A DNA stretch of 64,000 nucleotides. Origin: Bacteroidota bacterium. Its GTDB lineage: Bacteria > Bacteroidota > Bacteroidia > Chitinophagales > JADIYW01. The notes below the pieces were generated by a model, which did no database searches, had not been told where the DNA came from, and saw only the letters and a list, made by a program, of their open reading frames with translations. Location: assembly GCA_016705125.1 (NCBI GenBank), contig JADIYW010000003.1:170679-234678 (forward strand). The letters run 5' to 3'. Shown piece after piece: positions 17,740-25,642 of this stretch (position 1 is its first letter; every line of letters begins with the position of its first letter). The translations under genes were made by a program, and so were the position numbers.

Positions 17740-17983
17740 TCCGCGGTCGATTTGAAAGAGTCGACGGTCTACAGTCAACGGACGACAGAAAATTGGTGAA
17801 ATTTAAAAATCAGAAGTAAACAAATAAAGTCCACGGTCGACAGACCGCGGTGGAGAAAAAGTCGCCAATTTCAAGAAAATACACGATAATTAACAATCGA
17901 AATTAGAAAAGCATTATCATCAACCAACAATTGTCGGACTGTGGACTGTGGACTGCGGACTGCGGTGGACTCTTCCTCCCCCA
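17740..17983. repeat. Intergenic GGACTGY/GTCGAC-rich degenerate repeats
   Basis: Four tandem heptads GGACTGY fill 17936-17963, followed by GGTGGAC. Upstream are scattered variants such as CCGCGGTCGA, GTCGACGGTCTACAGTC and CCACGGTCGACAGACCGCGG. The G+C-rich, GTCGAC-containing text stands out from the AT-rich surroundings. Related words recur at 22591-22625 and 31440-31530. Confidence 0.65.
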
Positions 17984-18928
17984 CTACTTCAACTCCGCAG
18001 ATGTCTGCCCGATTAAAATGCCTTTTTGGTAAACCTCTACATTATAAGTACCTTTCGCAAAATTACCTCCTTGATCCCATAAAGAACATACTTTCTTCAT
18101 TTGATTGTCGTAGTCGGGACGCACTTTATAAGTATATTGAACTTCTTGTCCTTTTTCAGTTGTAATCGTACCGCTACCAAGTGCAGCATTTGTAATGGTT
18201 ACTCCATCAGGACTAATCAACCTAATTGCCACTTCAGTTTCGCCACTTGGAGCTATTTTATTTTCTGCAAAATCGAAGCAAATTTTTAATTTATCCGCAT
18301 TTTTTGCCTTTGTTTCTATTACTTCCTTTCCTTTTTTGCTGGTAGAAACACCTGACATAGTCATATTCATGGCACTTAAAATAGAAGCACGATTTATTTT
18401 CTCTTTCATCTGCTTGTTCTCCCCTTCCACTTGCGAACGCACTGATTTTTCTTCGTCTAAAGAAGCAGTAAGACTTGATTTTTCTTCATTAAGTACCACT
18501 TTTTCGTATTCCAATTGCTTATTTACGGCAATTAAGGAATCAATTTGACCTTGGAAACGAACGCGATCGGCAGTCAATTCATCTATCAATCGCCTTGCTT
18601 TTTCCAATTCTGCTTTACTCCCATTTCCCTGACTAAGTATTTGAGCAATTTGATTTTTCTTGGCTTCAATTTCGGCTTGCTTTTGTTGAATTACATCTTC
18701 TAAACCTAGATTTTCATTTTTTGCCAAATCCAAGTCAGCTAATGCTTTGTCGTATTCAACTTGCAAATCATTTTTTAATTTTTCAATGCCTGTTTTTTGG
18801 GTAGTTACTGTTTCTATGTCTGTTTTGGATTTGCGTAATTTTACATTGGTAAAAACTAATCCACCAATCAATGCCAATATTAAAATAATGTACATTGTGT
18901 GTAATTTGGCTCCAGAATTTTCTGACAT
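17984..18928 (-). CDS. Membrane-anchored coiled-coil protein with C-terminal beta domain
   Basis: A 314-residue protein of unknown function. One transmembrane helix (~12-29, YIILILALIGGLVFTNVK) is followed by a long heptad-rich coiled coil (~30-185; Lys/Glu/Asp/Gln-rich, LDLAKNENLGLEDVIQQK and similar). A compact C-terminal domain (~205-314) has likely beta strands (KICFDFAENKIAPSGETEVAIRL broken across 220-245, NVEVYQKGILIGQTSAEL). The layout suggests an inner-membrane anchor projecting into the periplasm. It has its own promoter box at 18953-18960 and no same-strand neighbours. Confidence 0.8.
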   Translation of the reverse strand: MSENSGAKLHTMYIILILALIGGLVFTNVKLRKSKTDIETVTTQKTGIEKLKNDLQVEYDKALADLDLAKNENLGLEDVIQQKQAEIEAKKNQIAQILSQGNGSKAELEKARRLIDELTADRVRFQGQIDSLIAVNKQLEYEKVVLNEEKSSLTASLDEEKSVRSQVEGENKQMKEKINRASILSAMNMTMSGVSTSKKGKEVIETKAKNADKLKICFDFAENKIAPSGETEVAIRLISPDGVTITNAALGSGTITTEKGQEVQYTYKVRPDYDNQMKKVCSLWDQGGNFAKGTYNVEVYQKGILIGQTSAELK

Positions 18929-18952
18929 AATCTATTTATTTTGATTCAACTA

Positions 18953-18960
18953 CAAAAATA
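18953..18960 (-). promoter_or_regulatory. -7 promoter box for the coiled-coil protein gene
   Basis: The minus strand reads TATTTTTG (TAnnTTTG). The predicted +1 is about 18948, leaving a leader of about 20 nt. Confidence 0.5.
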
Positions 18961-19304
18961 AGGTTTTTGTTTGATATGTATATAATTTTAATCTTTTTTA
19001 TTCATTTTTGTTCTTTGAGGAGTAGGGATTTTGGATTTGTGGCAAGGTTAAAAAAGCATAGATTTCATTTTAAATCCAAGTAAATATAAAGGAAAGAATG
19101 GAATTAAAACAGAAAACTAGAAGTTTGAAACTTTCGCTTTTTTTTCGATAGAAGATTTGAACGTTATACCGTTCCGAACCATTTAAAATATAGTATGTGC
19201 TGTTTATTAAGGCGAAAAAGCACTTTTTTTGCTCTAATTTAAGACGCTAAGTTCGATTTTAAATTTATTGTTATTTTTTTTTAAAGAGAATAGTTTTTAT
19301 TACT
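18961..19304. other. Intergenic stretch without recognisable genes
   Basis: About 340 bp of AT-rich sequence between the coiled-coil gene and the toxin-antitoxin pair. I see no open reading frame of note, no RNA gene and no clear repeat. A weak hairpin-like GCGAAAAAGCACTTTTTTTGC lies around 19212-19232. Confidence 0.4.
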
Positions 19305-19312
19305 TAAATTTG
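19305..19312 (+). promoter_or_regulatory. -7 promoter box for the toxin-antitoxin operon
   Basis: TAAATTTG, a perfect TAnnTTTG match, with predicted +1 at 19317 and a 33-nt leader to the antitoxin ATG. Confidence 0.5.
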
Positions 19313-19349
19313 TATTTGATATTATAAGCTACGAACTAAATATTAGATT

Positions 19350-19574
19350 ATGAGTACAACCCAAGTTAAAATCCCAAACGATTTAGCGAAAAAAATAACC
19401 AAATTTTCAGACAATATAGAAAACTATATTATCGAGGCTATTCAATATCGAATGCATATTGAAAAATCGCAACTAACTTTGGAGAAACAATATAAGCTTG
19501 CTGCCAAAGAAAATAAGACCATTGTCAAAGATTTTTCTTCAATTGACAATCTTAATTGGACAGATGACTATTAA
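19350..19574 (+). CDS. Antitoxin of a MazEF/PemIK-type pair
   Basis: A 74-residue protein whose N-terminus (STTQVKIPNDLAKKITKFSDN) resembles ribbon-helix-helix antitoxins, with a charged, probably unstructured C-terminal tail ending NLNWTDDY that would wrap the toxin. It directly precedes a MazF-like toxin gene whose ATG (19564) overlaps this gene's last 11 bases, the arrangement expected for translational coupling. In this type the antitoxin binds the toxin and represses the operon. Family assignment rests mainly on gene order, length and the N-terminal pattern. Confidence 0.75.
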   Translation: MSTTQVKIPNDLAKKITKFSDNIENYIIEAIQYRMHIEKSQLTLEKQYKLAAKENKTIVKDFSSIDNLNWTDDY

Positions 19575-19901
19575 AAGAGGGCAAATTTGGTTATTAATTT
19601 GGATCATGCCATTGGGCATGAAATCCAAAAAACGAGACCAGTGCTAGTTGTGTCTAATAATATAAACAATAAATTTAATGCTACAATATCCGTTCTGCCA
19701 ATTACTTCAAATGTAAAGAATGTTTTTTCCTTTGAAGTTTTTATTCCTAAAAACAAGACGCTTCTGACCAAAGACTCCAAAGTTAAGGCCGACCAAATTA
19801 GAACCATTGATGTTTCTCGCTTAATTAAATTTATTGGGGATGTTCCAAATCATTTAATGAAAGAAGTTAATATTGCCTTACAATTACACCTTTCTTTATA
19901 A
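19564..19901 (+). pseudogene. MazF/PemK-type mRNA interferase toxin with N-terminal frameshift
   Basis: The sequence GHEIQKTRPVLVVSNN and the following strands are those of MazF/PemK endoribonucleases, which cut mRNA. The expected start, ATG 19564, encodes MTIKRGQIWL and then leaves frame near 19593, ending at a TAG after 27 codons. The -1 frame continues INLDHAIGHEIQKTRP to 19901. Joining the two gives exactly the family N-terminus (RGQIWLINLD), so one base is missing relative to the ancestor. The intact downstream frame begins only at a TTG (19587) and lacks the first core strand. It is probably inactive, unless rescued by TTG initiation or frameshifting, or unless the indel is an assembly error. 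Confidence 0.7.
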
Positions 19902-20088
19902 ATAATTAAATTATTTTATAATATGGAAAGCCACTATTTCGCAATCTTGTCCGGATACGGACGCTTTTTTATAATTTATTCGTGCAAGTTGCAGCCCAAA
20001 CTGCTCGAGCCATGCGATTTTATGATTGAAGTAAAAGATTAGATTTTTAGAATTTTAGGAAGTATGAGTGAATTGTATTTTTGCACCA

Positions 20089-20162
20089 TTAAAAATAAAA
20101 AAGTCCAAGAAGCTGAACGCATATAATCCACGCCTCATTCTTGAACTAGTTTTTATTTTTAA
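20089..20162 (-). terminator. Imperfect hairpin downstream of the immunity-like gene
   Basis: The arms TTAAAAATAAAAAAGTCCAAGAA (split: 20089-20100 A-rich, 20101-20111 pairing) and 20138-20162 are inverted, with a two-base offset and a 26-nt loop. On the minus strand the second arm ends TCTTGGACTTTTTTATTTTT, which suits a terminator for the gene ending at 20176. A TATTTTTG box at 20076-20083 on the other strand is probably chance. Confidence 0.35.
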
Positions 20163-20175
20163 TAACATACTTGGA

Positions 20176-20766
20176 CTAGTTGGGGCAAATGTTTTTGAAA
20201 ACGTCTAGATATTCTTTCATTATTTTAACTGTATTATTCTCATCACTTTCACGTGTTACTTTTGATAATGTTTCAAAATATTCTTTGAGTGCCATTTCTG
20301 CTTCTATTACCCAAGTTTCAATACTTATTATTTCATCTGCAAAATAATGCTTACCTCTTTTATACTTTGTTTCTTTAGTCAATGGTAAATAAGAAAGTGA
20401 TAGAGTATTTTTTTCTAGTAATTTCAGTTTTAAAATATCATTTGCTGCTGTTTGGAGAATTATTTGGCTTGGGTCGCTTTCATCATTATCAAACCAATCA
20501 CAATTAATATTTCTAATTTTGTAAAGTGAGTGAAGAATGAAATTTATAGGTTTTACTATATTATAAAAATCCGTTGATTTAAAAATAGTTTTATTCCCAT
20601 CTTTTGTAATTTCTAAACCACCCATAGTCTGCCAAAAATTTTCTGCAACATAATCCTCTAAATCCATTACATCAATTCCCGAAACTAATGTATTATAGTT
20701 GACTTCTCTACCTTGATTAGAACGATATAAACAAATTATTTCTAAATCTTTTTCATTTTTAATCAT
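20176..20766 (-). CDS. Hypothetical protein, possible orphan immunity protein
   Basis: A 196-residue soluble acidic protein that I do not recognise. It is rich in helices with patterns such as LEDYVAENFWQTMGGLEI and IETWVIEAEMALKEYFETL, and it has no signal peptide. Only 6 bp upstream, in the same direction, is a stop codon closing a 27-codon remnant that looks like the glycine-rich tail of a larger secreted protein (20773-20856). Tight coupling behind such a tail, plus the acidic helical composition, suggests an immunity protein left behind after loss of its toxin. This is inference from context. Confidence 0.6.
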   Translation of the reverse strand: MIKNEKDLEIICLYRSNQGREVNYNTLVSGIDVMDLEDYVAENFWQTMGGLEITKDGNKTIFKSTDFYNIVKPINFILHSLYKIRNINCDWFDNDESDPSQIILQTAANDILKLKLLEKNTLSLSYLPLTKETKYKRGKHYFADEIISIETWVIEAEMALKEYFETLSKVTRESDENNTVKIMKEYLDVFKNICPN

Positions 20767-20772
20767 TTATTT

Positions 20773-20856
20773 TTACAGGTGTAATACCCAATCGTAAACA
20801 GTTACTGTAACAGTTTTACCAATCATGTAACCACCTATTCCTCCAATAATTGCCCC
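20773..20856 (-). pseudogene. C-terminal remnant of a larger protein, possibly a toxin
   Basis: Open frame GAIIGGIGGYMIGKTVTVTV followed by YDWVLHL and a stop. The GG-x-GGY glycine-zipper-like text is typical of the tail of secreted or toxin proteins in Bacteroidota. Upstream in frame is a TAG supplied by the end of the 46-bp element at 20860-20905, so the frame is cut there. Confidence 0.4.
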
Positions 20857-20859
20857 AAT

Positions 20860-20905
20860 CTAGCGCAAGTATGCAGCTTTGCAAGGTGCGGTGGCGTACT
20901 TGTGC
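20860..20905 (+). repeat. 46-bp inverted element, left copy
   Basis: Begins CTAGCGCAAGTATGCAGC and ends GTACTTGTGC. The partner at 21084-21129 is in inverted orientation with the same 18-bp and 10-bp ends but a different central 18 bp. Each element also has internal dyad symmetry (GCGCAAGTA against TACTTGTGC). Confidence 0.8.
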
Positions 20906-20915
20906 CTTATAATTA

Positions 20916-21044
20916 CTAATATGTAACTATTATTGGATCTATTTGTATTATTTCTATCTTTCCTTTCTCTCCACTATGATATTGTTTTGCTCTACTATAC
21001 AACCAATCTTCTTCACAATCCTTAAATTTATATTTTCTGCTCAT
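20916..21044 (-). CDS. Small ORF between the inverted elements (42 aa), doubtful
   Basis: From the ATG at 21044 the frame reads MSRKYKFKDCEEDWLYSR and ends DPIIVTY. It is charged, has no signal or membrane segment, and matches no family I know. It fills the space between the two inverted 46-bp elements and could be a fragment of a lost toxin or immunity gene. The longer upstream start (21098) lies within the right-hand element and is unlikely. Confidence 0.3.
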   Translation of the reverse strand: MSRKYKFKDCEEDWLYSRAKQYHSGEKGKIEIIQIDPIIVTY

Positions 21045-21083
21045 TTTTCTTACAAAAATAAACAAAATTTGGTTAATTGTACC

Positions 21084-21129
21084 GCACAAGTACCCCATGC
21101 TTTTGGGCTTTGCTGCATACTTGCGCTAG
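21084..21129 (-). repeat. 46-bp inverted element, right copy
   Basis: The reverse complement begins CTAGCGCAAGTATGCAGC and ends GTACTTGTGC, identical at both ends to the copy at 20860-20905. The centre (AAAGCCCAAAAGCATGGG) differs. Together the two copies enclose 178 bp. Confidence 0.8.
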
Positions 21130-21226
21130 TTTTTAGATTTGGATAAGATAAAATTATTTTCCCCTCCCAAAAATATCCTTTTTTCATTTTAATCTTGTCC
21201 ATTTATAATTTTTACAAACTAAAACT

Positions 21227-21234
21227 TAGATTTG
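21227..21234 (+). promoter_or_regulatory. -7 promoter box for the exonuclease-thioesterase pair
   Basis: TAGATTTG matches TAnnTTTG. Predicted +1 is 21239 with a 24-nt leader to the ATG at 21263. Confidence 0.5.
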
Positions 21235-21262
21235 TACTAATTAATAACTCAAATATTTTTTT

Positions 21263-21994
21263 ATGCTGGAACAAACAAACCTCAAAGCGCTTTTGATAAT
21301 CGACATCGAAACGATTCCACAAAATTCTAATTTTGACGACCTAAACGATTTAAGTAAGGAATTATGGATTTCTAAAAGAGGAAAAAACAAAGAAGAAGGC
21401 GTCGATGATGCTGAATTTTATTTCAAAAATGCAGGTATTTTGGCAGAATTTGGAAAAATAATATGCATTTCTACCGGAATTTTTACCCAAAATGGAACCG
21501 ATTGGAATTTTAGAATTAAATCGTTTTATGGCGATGACGAAAAAATTCTTTTGCAAGAAATCAGTCAACTAATTGACAAACAACACAAAAAATGGAACGA
21601 CTTTGGTATTTGTGGTCATAATATAAACGAATTCGACATACCCTATATTTGTAGGAGAATGCTAATTAATGACCTGCCGCTTCCAAATTATTTGGCTAAT
21701 ATGGCGGCCAAAAAACCATGGGAAATCAAGAATGTAGACACCATGCAATTGTGGAAATTTGGCGATTACAAATCCTATATTTCGCTGAAACTAATGACAA
21801 ATATCTTAAATATCCCTTCCCCAAAAGATGATATCGACGGTAGCCAAGTAGCAACTGTTTATTTTAATGAACCCGATGGACTGGAAAGAATTAGGCAATA
21901 TTGTCAGAAAGATATCATTGCTGTAGCACAGATTTTGCTTAAATTCAAAAATCGCCCTCTCCTATTGCCCGAACAAATTTCTTATGCAAACTAA
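21263..21994 (+). CDS. PolB-like 3'-5' exonuclease (DnaQ/RNase H-like fold)
   Basis: A 243-residue protein related to the stand-alone 3'-5' exonuclease domain of family B DNA polymerases. Exo motif I is IIDIETIPQ (~residues 12-20), motif II is CGHNINEFDIPYICRRM (~115-131) with the conserved Asp, and the C-terminal YCQKDIIAVAQI (~217-228) supplies the last acidic ligand of a DEDD site. It probably acts in the cytosol on DNA ends; the exact role is unknown. A MenI-like thioesterase gene follows 5 bp later, so the two share a transcript. Confidence 0.85.
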   Translation: MLEQTNLKALLIIDIETIPQNSNFDDLNDLSKELWISKRGKNKEEGVDDAEFYFKNAGILAEFGKIICISTGIFTQNGTDWNFRIKSFYGDDEKILLQEISQLIDKQHKKWNDFGICGHNINEFDIPYICRRMLINDLPLPNYLANMAAKKPWEIKNVDTMQLWKFGDYKSYISLKLMTNILNIPSPKDDIDGSQVATVYFNEPDGLERIRQYCQKDIIAVAQILLKFKNRPLLLPEQISYAN

Positions 21995-21999
21995 TAATT

Positions 22000-22419
22000 A
22001 TGGCTATTTGGCATCAACAAATTAATATCGAACAATTACAAAGTGGCCGCAATGATATGGCTTCTTTCTTAGGTATCGAGTTCCTCGAAATTGGAGATGA
22101 TTATCTTAAAGGAAGAATGCCCGTTGATGATAGAACCCGCCAACCCATGGGCATTTTGCATGGTGGAGCGCATGTGGTATTGGCCGAAACACTCGGCAGT
22201 ATGGCTGCAAACTTATGCCTCGACTATTCCAAAAACTATGCAGTGGGTTTAGACATCAACTCTAACCATCTAAAAAGCATAAAAAGTGGATGGGTAATCG
22301 GTATCGCCAAACCTATTCATATTGGCCGTCAAACGCAGGTATGGGAAATAAAAATAAGTGATGAATCCAATAATTTGCTGAATATTAGTCGATTGACTAT
22401 GATGGTGATGAATAAGTAA
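22000..22419 (+). CDS. Hotdog-fold acyl-CoA thioesterase (YdiI/MenI-like)
   Basis: A 139-residue hotdog thioesterase. GILHGGAHVVLAETLGSMAA (~50-69) contains the catalytic Glu of the HGG...E type, and IGDDYLKGRMPVDDRTRQP and VGLDINSNHLKS are shared with E. coli YdiI (1,4-dihydroxy-2-naphthoyl-CoA hydrolase, menaquinone synthesis). The likely role is hydrolysis of an aromatic acyl-CoA. Whether it truly serves menaquinone synthesis cannot be decided here: no other men genes are in the window, although a UbiA-type prenyltransferase is at 56850. Confidence 0.88.
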   Translation: MAIWHQQINIEQLQSGRNDMASFLGIEFLEIGDDYLKGRMPVDDRTRQPMGILHGGAHVVLAETLGSMAANLCLDYSKNYAVGLDINSNHLKSIKSGWVIGIAKPIHIGRQTQVWEIKISDESNNLLNISRLTMMVMNK

Positions 22420-22429
22420 TTGTGAATGT

Positions 22430-22625
22430 TTAATGAAGAAAGATAAATAGAAACGAGAACCAAGAATCAAGAAAGAAATAATGAAGTAATGCCTTGAATT
22501 AAAACCAAATTGCAGTGAACTTTTAAAATGTTAAATGCTTAATGTTGAATGAATACAAATAACTCAATAACCAATAACTTTTCTTCAATCTGTGGACTGC
22601 GGACCGTCGACTGTCAACTCCCCTA
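22430..22625. repeat. Intergenic degenerate repeats (AATCAAGAA type and GGACTGC type)
   Basis: Low-complexity text with words such as GAACCAAGAATCAAGAAAG (about 22458-22476), and at 22591-22620 TGTGGACTGCGGACCGTCGA with CTGTCAACTC. The same vocabulary occurs at 17740-17983 and 31255-31530, always between genes. Confidence 0.55.
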
Positions 22626-22663
22626 TGTGGAGAAAAAAAAATTACATTTCTTGAATTAATCCC

Positions 22664-22671
22664 TATCTTTG
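22664..22671 (+). promoter_or_regulatory. -7 promoter box for the T9SS cargo gene
   Basis: TATCTTTG matches TAnnTTTG. A TTG at 22669 is part of this box and so is not the start; ATG 22696 is 20 nt past the predicted +1. Confidence 0.5.
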
Positions 22672-22695
22672 AGGCTTAATTTTAAATTGATTTCG

Positions 22696-25041
22696 ATGAG
22701 AAAGTATATTGTAATTGCGCTTTTATTGGTTTTAAAACTGAGCAACCAAGTTTATGCGCAATGTCCTGAGATTACCAATTCTACCATTAATGGAGCCACA
22801 ACAATCATTACTGCTTGTCCGGGTGATACCATTACACTTAATACAACGGGAAATAATTTGCCAGTAGGTGGTACAATTGATTGGTATCAGAGTCCTTTCT
22901 CCAATTTCAATCCATACAATCAACAAGGCACATTCCTTGGCTCTTCAGTTTTGCCTAGCGGTAATGGTGCTAACTGTCCTGATGTTTGTCCAGATCTATT
23001 GGCGCTTTTTATCAATGCTTGCAACGGTAGAGGCGTGGAATGGGATAATGAATACATCATTTTTTCGGCAGGAAAAGGATTCAAAGTAGATGATTTGGAA
23101 GTTGATTTACCAAATAATATAAACGTACCAAATAGTACAACCAATAATGACATAAACATGGGCATCGCGCCTTGTGGACTTCAAATTCCACAGTCCAAAT
23201 TAATTGATTCTTTGAGAAAAGGTTCGTGTAATCCATCGAATATTTTACCTGCTAATCCTGGAAGTACGATTCCTGCTGGGGCATTAGTCTTTTTATTTAC
23301 AGGCAATGATGTAACCGTAACGTACGATTTAGGCGATTTATGTGCTTCTGGTAAAGTGATTTATGTTTTACAGAGCGATTGTAATCGTACTGCTGGAGCA
23401 TTTGTTAATTCACCAAGTTGCACAGGAAATAATCAGGAAAGAACTACCAAAATTCAACTTAAAAATTGTAATTGTGTAGATTCAATGGTTTACTCTCGTT
23501 GTGGATTGGTTGATTTGGATGGCGAGTATGCTTTTGATAATGGGGAAGATGTACAAACCACTGACAACGGAGGAGTTACAATAGGAGCAAATCCTTGTAA
23601 TGGACCAAATTTCGATCAATTACCAATACCAGTTTTGCCACTCGAACTTAAATTTGTTGCTTCTGATTCACTTTGTAACGGAGGCACAAGATTTATAAAA
23701 GCAATTGTAAATCCTGCACCAAGCGGACAGTGTCAGCAGGTTTTTTCGCAAACACTTGAATTTAGAGTGGTTTGTCCTGATGTAACCTTCGCTCCTAGTG
23801 CTCCGCAGATTTGTACAGGCGGCACTACAAATATTCAATTAAGTTCAAGTGCTCCAAATGCAACATTTAGCTGGACAGTAAACGAACAGAATAATGTAAC
23901 TGGCGCTACTAGTGGAAGTGGAAATAATATTTCTCAAACACTCAATTTGGTAGCAGCAGGAAATGGAACCGTAAAATACGATGTAACAGCTATTGCAAAC
24001 GGTTGTAAAGGAAAACCTGTAACTATTACCGTTACGGTGGTGAGTGGTGAAAATCTTGATATCAGCATAAGTGGCGATACGGCTTTTTGCGATGGTGGAA
24101 AATCAACATTAACTGCAATAGAAGGATTTACAACTTATGTTTGGTCGAATGGCGCAACAACAAGATCCATTGAAGTGGATGCAAGCGGCACATTTACCGT
24201 TACAGGAACAGTAGCTGGTGGTTGTTCAGCAATTGCCTCCATCAGAGTGGTAGAATCAGCTCCAATAGTATTGGATATTACCAAAAGAGAAATAGCATGT
24301 GATGGTGATGCCAATGGGTTAATTTCGGTTTCGGTTGTAAGTGGTGGAAATGCCCCATTCCTTTATAGTTTAAATGGTGGACAATTTGGTTCTGCTAGTA
24401 CATTCGAAAACTTATCTATCGGAGAATATACCATTACGGTACGTGACAAAAATGGCTGCACTGGATTTGGAGCTATTCCATTGGGTTCAAAATCGCCAAT
24501 TACGGTTTCATTGGGCGCCGACCAAACTATTGAAATCGGTGAAGAAGTACAATTAAATGCTATCGTTGCAGGCGCTCAAGGCAATATTCAAACTACTTGG
24601 ACACCAGTTACTAACTTGAGTTGCACTAATTGCACAAACCCAATAGCCGACCCAAGTCAAACCACTACTTATATTTTGGAAGTTGAAGATGAAAATGGCT
24701 GTAAGGCTAGCGACACCATTACTATAAATGTTGAAGACCCACAAATGCCACAGGATATATTTATTCCAAATACCTTTACGCCAAATGGCGATTTAAAAAA
24801 CGATGTATTTGTGGTTAGAGGAAACGGCATAAAAAACATAAGTAAATTGGCAGTTTACAACCGATTTGGCGAAAATGTTTATGAGGCAACTAATATATTG
24901 GCCAACGATAAAACAACAGGTTGGAATGGTTATTATAAAGGAAAATTGGCTCCAGTAGAATCTTATTCCTACATTTGTAACGTTGAATTTATAGATGGAA
25001 CTAGTGAGGTTTTAAAAGGAATGGTGCATATTATAAGATAA
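22696..25041 (+). CDS. Secreted protein with T9SS type B (gliding-motility) sorting domain
   Basis: A 781-residue secreted adhesin-like protein. The signal peptide is MRKYIVIALLLVLKLSNQ followed by VYAQC. The body contains PKD/SprB-like beta domains rich in Thr, Gly and Asn, with paired cysteines and repeats such as GCTGFGAIPLGSKSPI. The C-terminal ~90 residues begin DIFIPNTFTPNGDLKNDVF and end with LKGMVHIIR, the type B sorting domain that directs export through the type IX secretion system. The start is ATG 22696, because a TTG at 22669 falls in the promoter box. The ligand is unknown. Confidence 0.92.
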   Translation: MRKYIVIALLLVLKLSNQVYAQCPEITNSTINGATTIITACPGDTITLNTTGNNLPVGGTIDWYQSPFSNFNPYNQQGTFLGSSVLPSGNGANCPDVCPDLLALFINACNGRGVEWDNEYIIFSAGKGFKVDDLEVDLPNNINVPNSTTNNDINMGIAPCGLQIPQSKLIDSLRKGSCNPSNILPANPGSTIPAGALVFLFTGNDVTVTYDLGDLCASGKVIYVLQSDCNRTAGAFVNSPSCTGNNQERTTKIQLKNCNCVDSMVYSRCGLVDLDGEYAFDNGEDVQTTDNGGVTIGANPCNGPNFDQLPIPVLPLELKFVASDSLCNGGTRFIKAIVNPAPSGQCQQVFSQTLEFRVVCPDVTFAPSAPQICTGGTTNIQLSSSAPNATFSWTVNEQNNVTGATSGSGNNISQTLNLVAAGNGTVKYDVTAIANGCKGKPVTITVTVVSGENLDISISGDTAFCDGGKSTLTAIEGFTTYVWSNGATTRSIEVDASGTFTVTGTVAGGCSAIASIRVVESAPIVLDITKREIACDGDANGLISVSVVSGGNAPFLYSLNGGQFGSASTFENLSIGEYTITVRDKNGCTGFGAIPLGSKSPITVSLGADQTIEIGEEVQLNAIVAGAQGNIQTTWTPVTNLSCTNCTNPIADPSQTTTYILEVEDENGCKASDTITINVEDPQMPQDIFIPNTFTPNGDLKNDVFVVRGNGIKNISKLAVYNRFGENVYEATNILANDKTTGWNGYYKGKLAPVESYSYICNVEFIDGTSEVLKGMVHIIR

Positions 25042-25043
25042 AG

Positions 25044-25565
25044 TTGAGTATTAAAGAACCCAGATATAATAAAAAAAATTTAAGGCTAAATAAAGATGGG
25101 TCTTATTGGTTTGATATTATTTTTGGATTCATACGTTTTTCAACAATTTTAATTGTTATAGTTCATTTTATATTAAATGATTCAAATTTTAAATTTCTAA
25201 TTTACCCATTTTCAGTATGTATATTTATTTTTGTTTCATATGTTTTATGGAATGACGACAATCTAGATAAAATTTATACTGGAAAAACAAAAGAGGAAAA
25301 TCTCAATTTAATAAAAAATTGTTTAACTCATTTAAATTGGCATTACAATAAAAAATCAAAACACATAGAACTAACTAGTAATACCTATTTATTAAAATGC
25401 GTTAGTCCAAGTATTTTTGAGGAAGATAATTATATTTTTTTTAATTTCAAATATCACTCAGCAAAAGGTCGAATCTCCTTTTTTTTTGGAATTAGTTCTT
25501 TTTTAAAATGGAAATTTATATTCGGAATAAAGAAAATATTAAATGACAATCTAATTTCTAAATAA
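25044..25565 (+). CDS. Hypothetical two-helix membrane protein
   Basis: A 173-residue protein of unknown function. Two hydrophobic helices (~24-46 and ~51-70) are followed by a charged cytosolic-looking region (~75-173) with aromatic-rich strands. The frame opens at a TTG (25044) only 2 bp after the stop of the T9SS cargo gene; no ATG is available before the first helix, so TTG is the likely start. The codon use is very AT-rich. Gene order suggests co-transcription with the upstream gene, but a functional link is not evident. Confidence 0.65.
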   Translation: MSIKEPRYNKKNLRLNKDGSYWFDIIFGFIRFSTILIVIVHFILNDSNFKFLIYPFSVCIFIFVSYVLWNDDNLDKIYTGKTKEENLNLIKNCLTHLNWHYNKKSKHIELTSNTYLLKCVSPSIFEEDNYIFFNFKYHSAKGRISFFFGISSFLKWKFIFGIKKILNDNLISK

Positions 25566-25642
25566 TTACAATTTTCTTTTTTGTTTAATAATTACTTCTC
25601 ATCCCAAAATTTGTATATTCGCTTTTATATACAAACAAAAAC

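Noticed and set aside
17936..17963. CRISPR array
   Set aside because: The four units are 7 bp long, contiguous and without spacers.
20076..20165. Small RNA gene with its own promoter
   Set aside because: A TATTTTTG box precedes a hairpin, but the hairpin fits better as a terminator of the minus-strand gene ending at 20176; such boxes occur by chance in AT-rich DNA.
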